Positions 17,058 to 26,221 of a stretch of DNA of 64,000 bases are shown here, in pieces. A model generated the notes under the pieces. The model saw only the letters and a list, made by a program, of their open reading frames with translations, did no database searches and was not told the DNA's origin. The stretch covers positions 248,001-312,000 of the forward strand of contig JBNLDC010000005.1 in the NCBI GenBank assembly GCA_050304135.1. Reading direction: 5' to 3'. A program made the position numbers and the translations under genes. The DNA is from JAFGNB01 sp050304135. GTDB lineage: Bacteria > Fibrobacterota > Chitinivibrionia > Chitinivibrionales > Chitinispirillaceae. Positions within the stretch are counted from its first letter, which is position 1. Each line of letters opens with the position of its first letter.

Positions 17058-19216
17058 TGGCATTGACCAACAACATCCGTCTGCAGAATCGCACCGGAAT
17101 ACGCGATTATATTACCGTTATCCTTCGACGCCGGTTTGTCATTTTCGTATCCTTTCTGAGTGTACTCCTCTCTACATTTTTTTACGCCCGACGGATTCCG
17201 GACGCCTTCGAATCGTACTCAACACTGGTTATTGAAGAGCAAACGACAGTAGTAAACCAGATGGTCGGAAGCACCACCCGGTCACTTTCGTTTTTCGAAG
17301 GTATTCTCAACAGCCGTACCTTTCAGGAATCCCTGATCGACAGTATCGGCACCGAAGCGTTTCTGCAGCATTTTCCGAAATTTACCCGTGAAAACATTCT
17401 GGAATTCATCAACGCCAATCTCACCTTGAGGAAAACGTCCTATACGGCATTTCTGCGCCTTAACGCACGCGCTCCGACCAGAGAACTCGCCTATGCGATG
17501 GCAAACATCGGCACCGCGCTTTTCCGCAACCGCTGTCTCGAAGTCACCAACGAGGAATCGCGCCGGGGTGTCGTTGAAATTGAAAAACAACTGCTCCTGA
17601 TCCGTAAAAACCTTGAGCAGGCAGAGCATGATTACCGTAGTTTTATTGACACCAGCGGCCAGGTGGAAGAGGGAACCACACCTGAGCTTAAAACCCTCAC
17701 CGAGGCGTATGCGGCGAGTCTTGCGCAGCTCGGCATCAAAGAGGCGGATCTCTCCGCGGAAAAGAAACAGCTCACGTTACTTGAAGCGAAAATTACCCCG
17801 GAGAGCAATTCCCGTTCTTCCGAATACCTTCAACTGAGAACCCGACTCCGTGAACTGGAAAAAGAACGTCTCCGTCTGGAAGGACTCGGTATTCGTTTTT
17901 CCGGCATATCAACTGTCGACCGCGAGATACAGAGCATTGAGCGGCAGTTAATCAAATTCAAGCATACCAAGAACAATCAAATTGATCCCGCCACGCTGCG
18001 GCAATGGCAGGAACTGCGTAAATCAGTTATTGCCAAGGAAGGCGAACTCGAACTGTTCAAACGACGGATGGAGTCGTACGAAAAAGCAATCGGCAAGTAT
18101 AAAAAAGGCAACCCCGATATTCTTTCGCAGTCACTGGAACTACTCCGTCTCAAACGATCAAAGGAGGTATACGAGAACCTCTATACCCTTCTGCTCCAGA
18201 AAGCCGAAGAAGAGCGGATTAAAAGTACTTCGAGTAATATCGGCGTCAAAATTGTGGATCTTGCCGCCATGCCGACCAAACCGGTTCCGAAAAAACAGGC
18301 GCAACTCTATATGGCGGGAGTTCTCCTGGGGCTGCTGCTGGGTTTCGGTCTTGCATTCCTGATTGAATTCAATGATACCACCATCAAATCCAATGATGAC
18401 ATCGAGCGGTATGTTGAGCTACCGGTTCTCGGTACTATTCCACATATTATTCACAAAAAAAACGACATTGCCATCAAGCGACGCTCCGCTAAATCGCATA
18501 AAGCAATCACGGTGACCCAATACCCCCGGCAGGTGTTCAATTTTGACGGCGATGATTCGGTCAATACCGAGGCGTACCGTTCACTGCGGACCAACCTGCT
18601 CTTCACCAGCCCCGACAAACCGCTGCAGATTCTTGCCGTCACCAGTGCCGGTCCATCCGAAGGAAAATCACTGACGATCTCTAATCTGGCCCTCGCTTAC
18701 GCCCAGCTGGGGAAACGCACGCTGCTGATCGATACCGATCTGCGTCGACCGGTGCTGCATCATATATTCAACGTGAAGCGGGAGCCGGGATTCACCGACC
18801 TGTTCATTGCCAATCCCGACTTTGAACGGTGCATCCACAAGGATATCAAACCGAATCTTTCACTGCTCAGTGCCGGCATTTTCACGCCGAACCCCGCGGA
18901 GCTGCTCGGTTCACACAAACTTGAGCAGCTTCTTTCATGGTTCAGAGAAAACTATGACATGATATTTTTCGACACACCGCCGATTGTCGCCGTTACCGAT
19001 GCCACCTTGCTCGGCAAAAAAATTGATGGAATGCTCGTTGTCGCGAAATCCCACCATATCGACCGTGAAATTCTGCTGCGCGCGGTCAATACACTCAGGA
19101 ATGTCGGCGTCAGAGTTGTCGGAGCAGTACTCAACGACATAAATTTATCTCACCGGTATTCAAGTTACGGATATTACAAATACTACTATCATTACTACAA
19201 AACAAAAAAAGACTGA
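17057..19216 (+). CDS. Wzc-like chain-length regulator and tyrosine autokinase
   Basis: A 719-aa inner-membrane protein combining a Wzz domain with a bacterial tyrosine kinase. Membrane helices lie at residues 26-44 (FVIFVSFLSVLLSTFFYA) and 418-438 (GVLLGLLLGFGLAFLIEF), enclosing a periplasmic coiled coil (EQAEHDYRSFIDTSG ... LRELEKERLRL). The cytoplasmic kinase has Walker A (SAGPSEGKS, about 530), Walker A' (LLIDTDLRRP) and Walker B (IFFDTPPI). The C-terminus is a tyrosine cluster with nine Tyr in the last 19 residues, the autophosphorylation tail. With the Wza-like protein it controls length and export of the polymer built by the glycosyltransferases downstream. Confidence 0.92.
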   Translation: MALTNNIRLQNRTGIRDYITVILRRRFVIFVSFLSVLLSTFFYARRIPDAFESYSTLVIEEQTTVVNQMVGSTTRSLSFFEGILNSRTFQESLIDSIGTEAFLQHFPKFTRENILEFINANLTLRKTSYTAFLRLNARAPTRELAYAMANIGTALFRNRCLEVTNEESRRGVVEIEKQLLLIRKNLEQAEHDYRSFIDTSGQVEEGTTPELKTLTEAYAASLAQLGIKEADLSAEKKQLTLLEAKITPESNSRSSEYLQLRTRLRELEKERLRLEGLGIRFSGISTVDREIQSIERQLIKFKHTKNNQIDPATLRQWQELRKSVIAKEGELELFKRRMESYEKAIGKYKKGNPDILSQSLELLRLKRSKEVYENLYTLLLQKAEEERIKSTSSNIGVKIVDLAAMPTKPVPKKQAQLYMAGVLLGLLLGFGLAFLIEFNDTTIKSNDDIERYVELPVLGTIPHIIHKKNDIAIKRRSAKSHKAITVTQYPRQVFNFDGDDSVNTEAYRSLRTNLLFTSPDKPLQILAVTSAGPSEGKSLTISNLALAYAQLGKRTLLIDTDLRRPVLHHIFNVKREPGFTDLFIANPDFERCIHKDIKPNLSLLSAGIFTPNPAELLGSHKLEQLLSWFRENYDMIFFDTPPIVAVTDATLLGKKIDGMLVVAKSHHIDREILLRAVNTLRNVGVRVVGAVLNDINLSHRYSSYGYYKYYYHYYKTKKD

Positions 19217-19347
19217 ACCGGATATGCAGAGCTGATTAACGGCACGCACCAGTCTCTTTTCTGCGGGTACCGACTGAAACGGTCTCATCCGAAAGTAACA
19301 GGGTCAGGTGCCACTGATCCGGTCTTCACACTCAGGACCGATGCACC

Positions 19348-21171
19348 ATGCAGCAGCAGGACGACCGCAGCTTCTCCCGTACACAGTATCAATCAGGTCG
19401 CTGGCATACCGTCACGCCCCGTTTGAGTCATCCGCTGCAACGGTGGTTACTCGAATGCATCTCCTTCAAGCACGCCGAACTTGACCGATTCACCCGTCGG
19501 TGTATTCCAGAGGCGATCGTGGTTGATCTCGGTGCCGGCATCGGATCATACGCCCGGTTTTTTCTGAGACGGTTACCGGCAACCGTTATCGCCATTGACT
19601 GGTCTCCCGAGGCGCTTCAGAAAATCCCTTCTGCACCACAGGGAACGCTTTTAAAAATCTGTGCCGATGCTCACCGACTGCCCCTCAAACCAATGTGCAT
19701 TGATGCGCTCTACACCATAGATACCCTCGGTCATCTGCGGCACCAGGAGCAGGTGCTCGATGAAATTACCCGTATCTGCAGAAGTGGTGCACCGCTGTTT
19801 ATCCACAGCGAATGCAGTGATTACCGTACCCGATGGCCCGACCGTATGCTCATTAAGCGTACCGGTACCGACCGGATTGCAGAACTTGACGGTCATTTCG
19901 CAATCCGCCCCTGCGCTGCAATGCAGATACTCTATGAACAGCGCTTTGTTATTTCCCGGTTTTACAGTCCTGCCGGAATACTGGGCTGGCTGACAGGATA
20001 TCCGGACAAATATCTGAAACCGCTTTGGGAAAGCCGAGCTTGGTTACCGGCTCTCGCCGCGGCACTCTTTTCCGTAATTAAAAAAATTCCTCTATGCAGA
20101 TATTTCCTCAGATTGTTGAACACCGGTTCAAACAGGCTTGAGCTGTTTCTGGGTCTGCAGGGGGGCGGTTCATGCTTTGCACAGGGACATACCCTGCAGC
20201 GGGATGCGCATGCATCAGAAATCCGGTTACCGGCCATGGATATCCTCATTCCAACCTACAACCGTCCGGCATTACCGGGCCCCCTCATAGAGGCGCTGAC
20301 AGGTCAACTGCGCGAAGATGACCGGCTGTTTATCGTATGGCAGGGCGATCAGCAACCGGACATTACTGTTGAGGACCGGAGGATCATTTCACTGCACCAG
20401 CCTCACCCCAATCTTCCCGTCGCAAGAAACGTCCTCCTGAACATCGGCGGCAACCCGGTCATTCTCTATCTTGATGATGACTGCCGCATGTCGGAAGGAC
20501 TCCTTGACGAACACCGGAAGGTATACCGGGACCCCACTATAGGCGCAGTGGCCGGATTTGTTGACGATCCGAACGCACCTTCCGGTGCTGCTGTGCCCTC
20601 ACAATTCAACCCGTCCACCGGAGAACTCGTCCAGCACTTTGCACTTCCGCAAAGCGGACCTTCACTTTCGGTTATGGGGGCCAACATGTCGTACCGCCGA
20701 ACCGCGCTTGAAAAAATCGGCGGATTCGATACGAACTACCGGCACAATGCGCTCTGGGAGGAGATTGATGTCTCCTTCAGGCTGCAGCATGCCGGGTATG
20801 CAATACGTTACTGCAGCACTGCGAAAGTAACACATCTCCCTGCGAGTTCCGGTGGATGTCGTCAGGACACCTCTGCCGGGCACCTGTTTCATCTGTATGC
20901 CAACACCGCCTACTTCGCCTGCTGCTACATGCCGGTACGCCACCTGCGTACCTGGCTGCGGTTCTGGAAATACCGTCTGGAATATCTATCCCGGCGTCCA
21001 TCTTCCGATCATTCAGGTACATCCCGAATCAGACATGATCCCCTGATGATTATCGCCGGAATTTCCGGAGTGTTCAGCGGCTTTTACCGGTTTATTGCCG
21101 GCGGCCGACGTATCGGTCTTCCCGCTGCGGTTGTTGCTGCCACACCACCACCCGACCGGAAAGTATCCTGA
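19348..21171 (+). CDS. Methyltransferase-glycosyltransferase family 2 fusion
   Basis: A 607-aa two-domain protein. Residues about 50-240 are a class I SAM-dependent methyltransferase: motif I VVDLGAGIGSYARFF, the acidic loop IAIDWSPEAL, and DALYTIDTLGHLRHQEQVLD. Residues about 290-540 are a GT2-type glycosyltransferase: AMDILIPTYNRPALPG, the metal-binding ILYLDDDCRM, and IGGFDTNYRHNALWEEIDVS with the ED-like catalytic region. A hydrophobic C-terminal segment near 560 (LMIIAGISGVFSGFYRFIAG) suggests membrane association. It probably adds and methylates a sugar in the exported polymer. The next gene starts within its stop (TGATG). The 131-base gap before it shows no clear promoter. Confidence 0.82.
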   Translation: MQQQDDRSFSRTQYQSGRWHTVTPRLSHPLQRWLLECISFKHAELDRFTRRCIPEAIVVDLGAGIGSYARFFLRRLPATVIAIDWSPEALQKIPSAPQGTLLKICADAHRLPLKPMCIDALYTIDTLGHLRHQEQVLDEITRICRSGAPLFIHSECSDYRTRWPDRMLIKRTGTDRIAELDGHFAIRPCAAMQILYEQRFVISRFYSPAGILGWLTGYPDKYLKPLWESRAWLPALAAALFSVIKKIPLCRYFLRLLNTGSNRLELFLGLQGGGSCFAQGHTLQRDAHASEIRLPAMDILIPTYNRPALPGPLIEALTGQLREDDRLFIVWQGDQQPDITVEDRRIISLHQPHPNLPVARNVLLNIGGNPVILYLDDDCRMSEGLLDEHRKVYRDPTIGAVAGFVDDPNAPSGAAVPSQFNPSTGELVQHFALPQSGPSLSVMGANMSYRRTALEKIGGFDTNYRHNALWEEIDVSFRLQHAGYAIRYCSTAKVTHLPASSGGCRQDTSAGHLFHLYANTAYFACCYMPVRHLRTWLRFWKYRLEYLSRRPSSDHSGTSRIRHDPLMIIAGISGVFSGFYRFIAGGRRIGLPAAVVAATPPPDRKVS

Positions 21172-22298
21172 TGAAAATAGGCTGGATATACCCGCACCGG
21201 GAGCGATGCGGTATCGCCCGGTACGCAATGAATTATGCCGAGGCCCTCGGGACAATCGAACCGGTCCACCATATTAATCCGGACTGGTTTCTTAAAGATC
21301 GGAATCGGCTACGCAGCACACTGGAGGAGTGCGACATCGTTCATCTCCAATACGACACGATAGCATTTATGAAAGGTAAAACTGATTTTCTTAGGCCTCT
21401 GATGAAAGCAATCCGGGTTCCGACCGTTGTCTCGCTTCATGAGGTATACCAGGAGAATCCGCAGGTATTTCCCCGCAGTGCACTTCGGGGAAACCCACTG
21501 ACCCTCGCCCTGAAAAAACTGCGCTGGGATCAGGCTCATCCGGTTGAGAAAATCCTGCGGTCCCATCTGACGGCAGCCTTTCATGCCCGCCACCTGCTGG
21601 TCCATCATCAGTATCACCGGAAGCTTCTTATCACAAACGGTATCAGTGAATCGATGATTACCATACAACCAATGCCGGTGCACCGGGTGCAACCGCCGAC
21701 ACCGTTTACCTATGCATCCGACACTCCCCTCCGACTGGGAGGTCACGGATTCATTCAATCCGCCTATGATTTTGACTTGCTTTTTTCAACACTCGGCCAT
21801 CTGCATATCCCGTGGCAGTTCACCTGGATAGGGGGAACCAGAACTGCTGACCAGGAGCCGCTTCACCAGCAGCTTTTACAACGTATAGACAATCTCGGTT
21901 GGAGCAACCGTTTCGCCATTACCGGTTGGATTGACGAACAGACACTCCCTGAGCGTCTTGACGGAGTTGACTGTATGCTGGCTCTGTTCAAACATCGCAG
22001 CTCATCGGCAAGTATTTCCCGGATGCTGAGCTACGGAAAACCGGTTATCGCCACCGACCTGCCGATGACCCGGGAGATCGCCAACGCCAACCGGTACTCC
22101 CGCCGATCAACCGCAGCTCCCCTGCTGGTTACCCCGATAGACCCAAGAAAAACAGCTGAACAAATCGTAGCATTTACTGAAGACGGCGATCTTCGCCTCC
22201 GTCTTTACGAAGGGATCAATGCCTATGTTCATGATCACTCCTTTGAGAAGATGGCGCATCGGCTTGTCGACCTTTACCGGAAGTTACTTGCGGAATGA
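21171..22298 (+). CDS. Glycosyltransferase, GT4-like (GT-B fold)
   Basis: A 375-aa predicted cytoplasmic sugar transferase. The N-terminal Rossmann domain starts KIGWIYPHRERCGIARYAMN, with DIVHLQYDTIAFMKG further on. The C-terminal donor-binding domain has FAITGWIDEQTLPERLDG and the loop SSASISRMLSYGKPVIATDL, where family 4 enzymes bind the nucleotide sugar. The match to GT4 is in the fold and motif order; the usual E-x7-E is weak (Ser-rich in place of the first Glu region). It is coupled to genes on both sides (1-nt and 4-nt overlaps). Donor and acceptor unknown. Confidence 0.75.
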   Translation: MKIGWIYPHRERCGIARYAMNYAEALGTIEPVHHINPDWFLKDRNRLRSTLEECDIVHLQYDTIAFMKGKTDFLRPLMKAIRVPTVVSLHEVYQENPQVFPRSALRGNPLTLALKKLRWDQAHPVEKILRSHLTAAFHARHLLVHHQYHRKLLITNGISESMITIQPMPVHRVQPPTPFTYASDTPLRLGGHGFIQSAYDFDLLFSTLGHLHIPWQFTWIGGTRTADQEPLHQQLLQRIDNLGWSNRFAITGWIDEQTLPERLDGVDCMLALFKHRSSSASISRMLSYGKPVIATDLPMTREIANANRYSRRSTAAPLLVTPIDPRKTAEQIVAFTEDGDLRLRLYEGINAYVHDHSFEKMAHRLVDLYRKLLAE

Positions 22299-23377
22299 AT
22301 ATTCTTTGGGATATGCGTCTTTATTCGACCGGATACGCCAACCGGGGTATCGGCACCTACTGTAATTCGGTATCGCGGGCGCTTCTCTCATGCCGCCATC
22401 CAGATTTTTCATTGTTCGTCTGGGCCGATCCGGAACAGCTGCCACCCTACCTGAGAAACGCAGACATAACCGTTATCCCCTACCATGGAGGAAACTGGAA
22501 AACAACCATGGCGGCGCTTCCATTTATCGTTCTCAGGTACCGGATCGACCTGCTCCATTACTGGGTTGCACTCGGCCCCCTGCCTTCAATAGGCATAGCA
22601 CCCCTGCTCCCGGTTCCATCAGTGGCAACCATCCACGATCTTGGGGTCGAGCTATGGGATACCCCCCACTCCACCTTTATGCGGATGACACCGTACTGGC
22701 GACTGCAGCGGCGTTTCATACGTTCAGTATCCGGCATCATCACCAACTCTGACTCCACCTACAGGAGTGCATGTTCCTCTCTCCGGATTGGCGGCAAACC
22801 CCATTTAGTGGTATATCCGCCCTTCGCGCAGGCGGAAGATACGGTTACTGTATCAGATCGGAAACCATACTGCATTGCACTCACGGGTGGGCCACATAAA
22901 AATCTCAGTAGTATTATTGCCGCTTTCAACTTGGTACACAAAGCGCGCCCGGAATTCCGACTTCTACTGATGGGATCTATTGACTCTCCGGAACACCTAT
23001 CCATGCCCCTTCCGGAAAACATTACGCATGAACCATCGATGAAGCGGTACGAATTTCATCTACGCCGGTCATCCGGTTTACTGTTCTGCTCTTTTGAGGA
23101 AGGTCTCGGCATTCCCCCGATCGAGGCGATGCGATGCGGCTGCCCGCTGCTTCTTTCGGATATCCCCCCCCTGCGTGAAACCTGCAGCAGTGCCGCCCGG
23201 TTCACCGACCCCGCTTCCGTTGAAAGCATTGCCGCGGGACTCAGCGATCTTCTTTCCGACACGAAACGTTGGTCGGAAGCGTCTTTCTCCGGGTGGAAGC
23301 TATACCAGACACTGAGCCTCGATACACCACAGCGTATTCTTCGTATGTATAATCAACTCCGAAAAAAAAGCAGCTGA
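22295..23377 (+). CDS. Glycosyltransferase family 4
   Basis: A 360-aa GT-B glycosyltransferase resembling mannosyl/rhamnosyl transferases of O-antigen and capsule clusters. The N-terminus (MRLYSTGYANRGIGTYCNSV) has the GIGTY acceptor loop. IDLLHYWVALGPLPS and VATIHDLGVELWD follow. The donor domain ends with CSFEEGLGIPPIEAMRCGCP, a good E-x7-E motif (EEGLGIPPIEAM) that binds the nucleotide sugar. It starts inside the previous stop (ATGA). It belongs to the exopolysaccharide group. Confidence 0.87.
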   Translation: MNILWDMRLYSTGYANRGIGTYCNSVSRALLSCRHPDFSLFVWADPEQLPPYLRNADITVIPYHGGNWKTTMAALPFIVLRYRIDLLHYWVALGPLPSIGIAPLLPVPSVATIHDLGVELWDTPHSTFMRMTPYWRLQRRFIRSVSGIITNSDSTYRSACSSLRIGGKPHLVVYPPFAQAEDTVTVSDRKPYCIALTGGPHKNLSSIIAAFNLVHKARPEFRLLLMGSIDSPEHLSMPLPENITHEPSMKRYEFHLRRSSGLLFCSFEEGLGIPPIEAMRCGCPLLLSDIPPLRETCSSAARFTDPASVESIAAGLSDLLSDTKRWSEASFSGWKLYQTLSLDTPQRILRMYNQLRKKSS

Positions 23378-23482
23378 CCGTAATGAACACTACCGCTTCT
23401 GCGGAACCCGTTGCAACCCTTCCCACGGCGGCAGTCTAAATCCCTTCTGAAAATTCTGCGACGGAAATGGTATATTTGAGGT

Positions 23483-24607
23483 ATGCGAATATGGTTTGCC
23501 GCTTCACAACCTGCGACTCCTCCGTACAGCCTTCGTTGGTCAATGCGCTCGCTCGCCGACGAACTGCGGCATTTCGGTCATAGTGTCTCACTGATTTTCC
23601 CTGCTGCGGCGCGTCCGAACCAACCGATTCGTTTTTCATGGTCGCTCGCATTTCGATTGGTGGTTCTGTTCTGGAAGCGCCCCCTGTGGATAATTACACA
23701 CTCCACCGACGGGCTTCCGTGTGCCATTTTCATTGCACTTTTCCGTATAAAAACCAGAATTGCACTGTTTACCGATGGATGGGAAACACGCACCATTGTT
23801 ATTGAGCGCAGACTTCCCCGGTCACTGGCTGCAGTACATCACCCCTGGTACCGGCGCCTGCTGAAGGATATTCTTCTTCGTCTTGCGCTTCGCCGGTCAT
23901 CGCTCTGCATTTGCGGTACCTTCGACGAATTCCGCTGGATGCGGAAACACCTTTCATCTTCGTACGGAAAATGTATCCCTGTACCAACAGGTGTACCGGT
24001 CCGAAAACAGCCGTTCTGGCCAGAACAGGAGACCGCACCGCCGAGTATTCTGTTAACCGGTGAGTATTCATGGAAAAAAAATATCGAGTACGGTATTGAA
24101 CTGTTCCGGCGGGTACTGGCAGTAAACCATGCGGCACGTCTCTTTTATGTCGGGTGTGGTCCGATCTCCGGAAAAGTCCGGCAACTGCTCTACCCGCTTG
24201 GGGATGCGGTATTCACCGTGGAAAGTGAAGCTTCCGCCAAAATGTACCGCTGGTACGAGTCATGCCCCTTTTTACTGCTTCCCTCCCGATTCGAAGCACA
24301 ACGTCCGCCGGTTATTCTTGAAGCGCAAAGCAGAGGCTGTATCGTTTTTGCCGCGGATATAGCGCCGGTGCGTGAATGTTTGAGCCATGGCCGTACCGGG
24401 TTTCTCATATCAGGTGTCAACCCCGTTGCCGACGCGAATCTGGTACAACGGGTCATTGGCGATCACGAGCTGCTTGTACGGGTGGGAAATGCCGCATGGA
24501 AACGTGCCTCACGACAGAACATCCGTCGCCAGGGGACACGGTTACTGAGAGCTCTGATCCGTACGACGGTACAATCGATCCGCAATCCCGGATTCCGTAA
24601 CAGATAA
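23483..24607 (+). CDS. Glycosyltransferase family 4
   Basis: A 374-aa GT-B enzyme. The N-terminus MRIWFAASQPATPPYSLRWS leads into the acceptor domain. The C-terminal half has ILLTGEYSWKKNIEYGIELF and LLLPSRFEAQRPPVILEAQS, the latter being the nucleotide-sugar loop (E-x8-E). It is separated from the other transferases by 105 nt. A -10-like TATATT (23471-23476) ends 6 nt before the ATG and the only purine-rich sequence (GAGGT) abuts the start, so a leaderless transcript is possible. It is the last transferase of the polysaccharide group. Confidence 0.82.
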   Translation: MRIWFAASQPATPPYSLRWSMRSLADELRHFGHSVSLIFPAAARPNQPIRFSWSLAFRLVVLFWKRPLWIITHSTDGLPCAIFIALFRIKTRIALFTDGWETRTIVIERRLPRSLAAVHHPWYRRLLKDILLRLALRRSSLCICGTFDEFRWMRKHLSSSYGKCIPVPTGVPVRKQPFWPEQETAPPSILLTGEYSWKKNIEYGIELFRRVLAVNHAARLFYVGCGPISGKVRQLLYPLGDAVFTVESEASAKMYRWYESCPFLLLPSRFEAQRPPVILEAQSRGCIVFAADIAPVRECLSHGRTGFLISGVNPVADANLVQRVIGDHELLVRVGNAAWKRASRQNIRRQGTRLLRALIRTTVQSIRNPGFRNR

Positions 24608-24835
24608 CCGTTCTTGCGTATTTACCCTATTTACCAGTAATTTTCTTCCCTTTTTACCGTTACCGTCATATAATAGTATTCAAAATCACCCGAGGTAATT
24701 CCGTTGTCGGGAAGACCGGCTATTCACTACCCTCATTCCTTTTCGACAACAGGCTGTACCATTAAAACGGTAGTTGACGCAATGTTACCATAGTAGGCAC
24801 ATCCACCAATCGTAACGAAAGGTTACCCGAGCATC

Positions 24836-25216
24836 ATGCCCCACATACTGATCATCGACGACGATGCAACCATGCGTGATGTTCTCTCTGAAATGATGCA
24901 GATGGAAGGATTTGATGCAACGGTAGCCGAAGACGGACTGAAGGCACTGAAACTTCTGGAACAGTCCGCTTTCGACTGTATCATCACCGACATCATCATG
25001 CCGGAAAAAGAGGGACTGGAGACGATCCTCTATGTCCGGAAAACCTATCCGGACATTCCTATTATCGCCATGAGTGGCGGTGCACGCATAAAACCGGAAT
25101 CCTATCTTGATATCGCCATCCAGTTCGGTGCACGCTATGTCTTTTCAAAACCCTTTGAAAAAAAAGAATTCATGGCAGCGATAAAAAATTGTCTGGCAGA
25201 TTCATCCAACGGTTAA
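24836..25216 (+). CDS. Single-domain response regulator (CheY-like)
   Basis: A 126-aa receiver domain without an output domain. The acidic pocket (ILIIDDDATMRD, Asp8-10), phosphoacceptor Asp52 (CIITDIIMPEKEG), switch Ser80 (IIAMSGG) and Lys105 (YVFSKPF) are all present, so it should be phosphorylatable. No histidine kinase is adjacent; the only kinase trace is the dead fragment at 31 kb. It follows the polysaccharide genes after 228 bases and converges with the phosphotransferase gene. It may signal to the envelope or export machinery, but nothing in the sequence proves a link. Confidence 0.9.
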   Translation: MPHILIIDDDATMRDVLSEMMQMEGFDATVAEDGLKALKLLEQSAFDCIITDIIMPEKEGLETILYVRKTYPDIPIIAMSGGARIKPESYLDIAIQFGARYVFSKPFEKKEFMAAIKNCLADSSNG

Positions 25217-25240
25217 CAGTACATCAGCACCGGTTTTTCG

Positions 25241-26170
25241 CTACACACGGGTCACTGTTTTGGAATAGGCGGCAAGCAATTGTTCCGCAGTGCCGAATTC
25301 CTTTTCAATCTCCTCTTCAACCTGAGAATTCTTTTCTTCCTGCACCTGAGGAAGTTGAATCGCCAGTCGCCATGCGAGAACCTGAACATAGTGCACTGCC
25401 AGTCTGAAATTAAACAGCGCATGGTCAACCGGTAACCCGTATGCCGCAAAGAGACGCTCACGACGTTCTCCCTCAATATGATATGCCTTGACAATGGTCG
25501 CCAGATCAGCTTCGGGGATATCATACCGTGCGCCCTCCCAATCAATGATCCGCAATGCCCCGCCCGGCTCGGAGATAATATTTCGCGGTACCAGATCTCC
25601 GTGTACAAGCACCATTCTCCCGCGGTCCCCAAGTGGAAACTGATCGGCATACGAGAGCAGCGAGCCATATATCTTTTCATACCGTTCCCGGTAATCCACC
25701 CGTCCACCATACCGCTCTACCTGGAGAATCCGGTCGGTAATAAAACTCACACCCTGTTCAACCGGCACTTCATCAATCACTGCAGAACCGGTATGATAGG
25801 CCGCTATAGCACGCCCGGCGGCAGAGAGCAGGGCATTGTCAAGAACATAGGGATGTTCACCATCAACCGGGTCTAGCAGCAGAACCTGAAGATCCGTCCG
25901 GTCATCCTCAAAAAAATCAAACACACCGGGACTGATAGTGCCCACATGCTTCAACACCGCATATTCAACATGCAACTGACGGAAAAATGGATTCATGCCG
26001 ATTTTGGCAAGAAGTGGTCTGCCGCGAAGATGAAAACGGTACAGTGCATTATTCGCACCCTGAGCGACCAGTTCGGGGACTTGGCGGATCGCCCCCCTGC
26101 GACTCCAGAGATACCGCCGCAGAACGGTACGATGCTGTTCGATGATTTCCGGACTGACGAGATGATTCAC
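25241..26170 (-). CDS. Phosphotransferase of the aminoglycoside phosphotransferase / protein kinase-like fold
   Basis: A 309-aa cytoplasmic kinase-like enzyme of the APH/choline kinase superfamily. The catalytic loop is MVLVHGDLVPRNIISEPGG (HGDxxxxN) and the metal-binding motif is LRIIDWEGARYDIPEADLAT (DxD/E-like). The N-lobe has GANNALYRFHLRGRPLLAKI. The start is GTG, supported by AAGGAG five nt upstream; no ATG is suitably placed. Members phosphorylate small alcohols, sugars or antibiotics. The divergence from known resistance enzymes and the genomic setting do not allow a substrate call. It lies between argJ and the response regulator gene, convergent with the latter. Confidence 0.78.
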   Translation of the reverse strand: MNHLVSPEIIEQHRTVLRRYLWSRRGAIRQVPELVAQGANNALYRFHLRGRPLLAKIGMNPFFRQLHVEYAVLKHVGTISPGVFDFFEDDRTDLQVLLLDPVDGEHPYVLDNALLSAAGRAIAAYHTGSAVIDEVPVEQGVSFITDRILQVERYGGRVDYRERYEKIYGSLLSYADQFPLGDRGRMVLVHGDLVPRNIISEPGGALRIIDWEGARYDIPEADLATIVKAYHIEGERRERLFAAYGLPVDHALFNFRLAVHYVQVLAWRLAIQLPQVQEEKNSQVEEEIEKEFGTAEQLLAAYSKTVTRV

Positions 26171-26221
26171 CGGAACTCCTTTAATAGTCTGCAGTAGTGC
26201 GCCTGGTACAGAGAGGCATGT

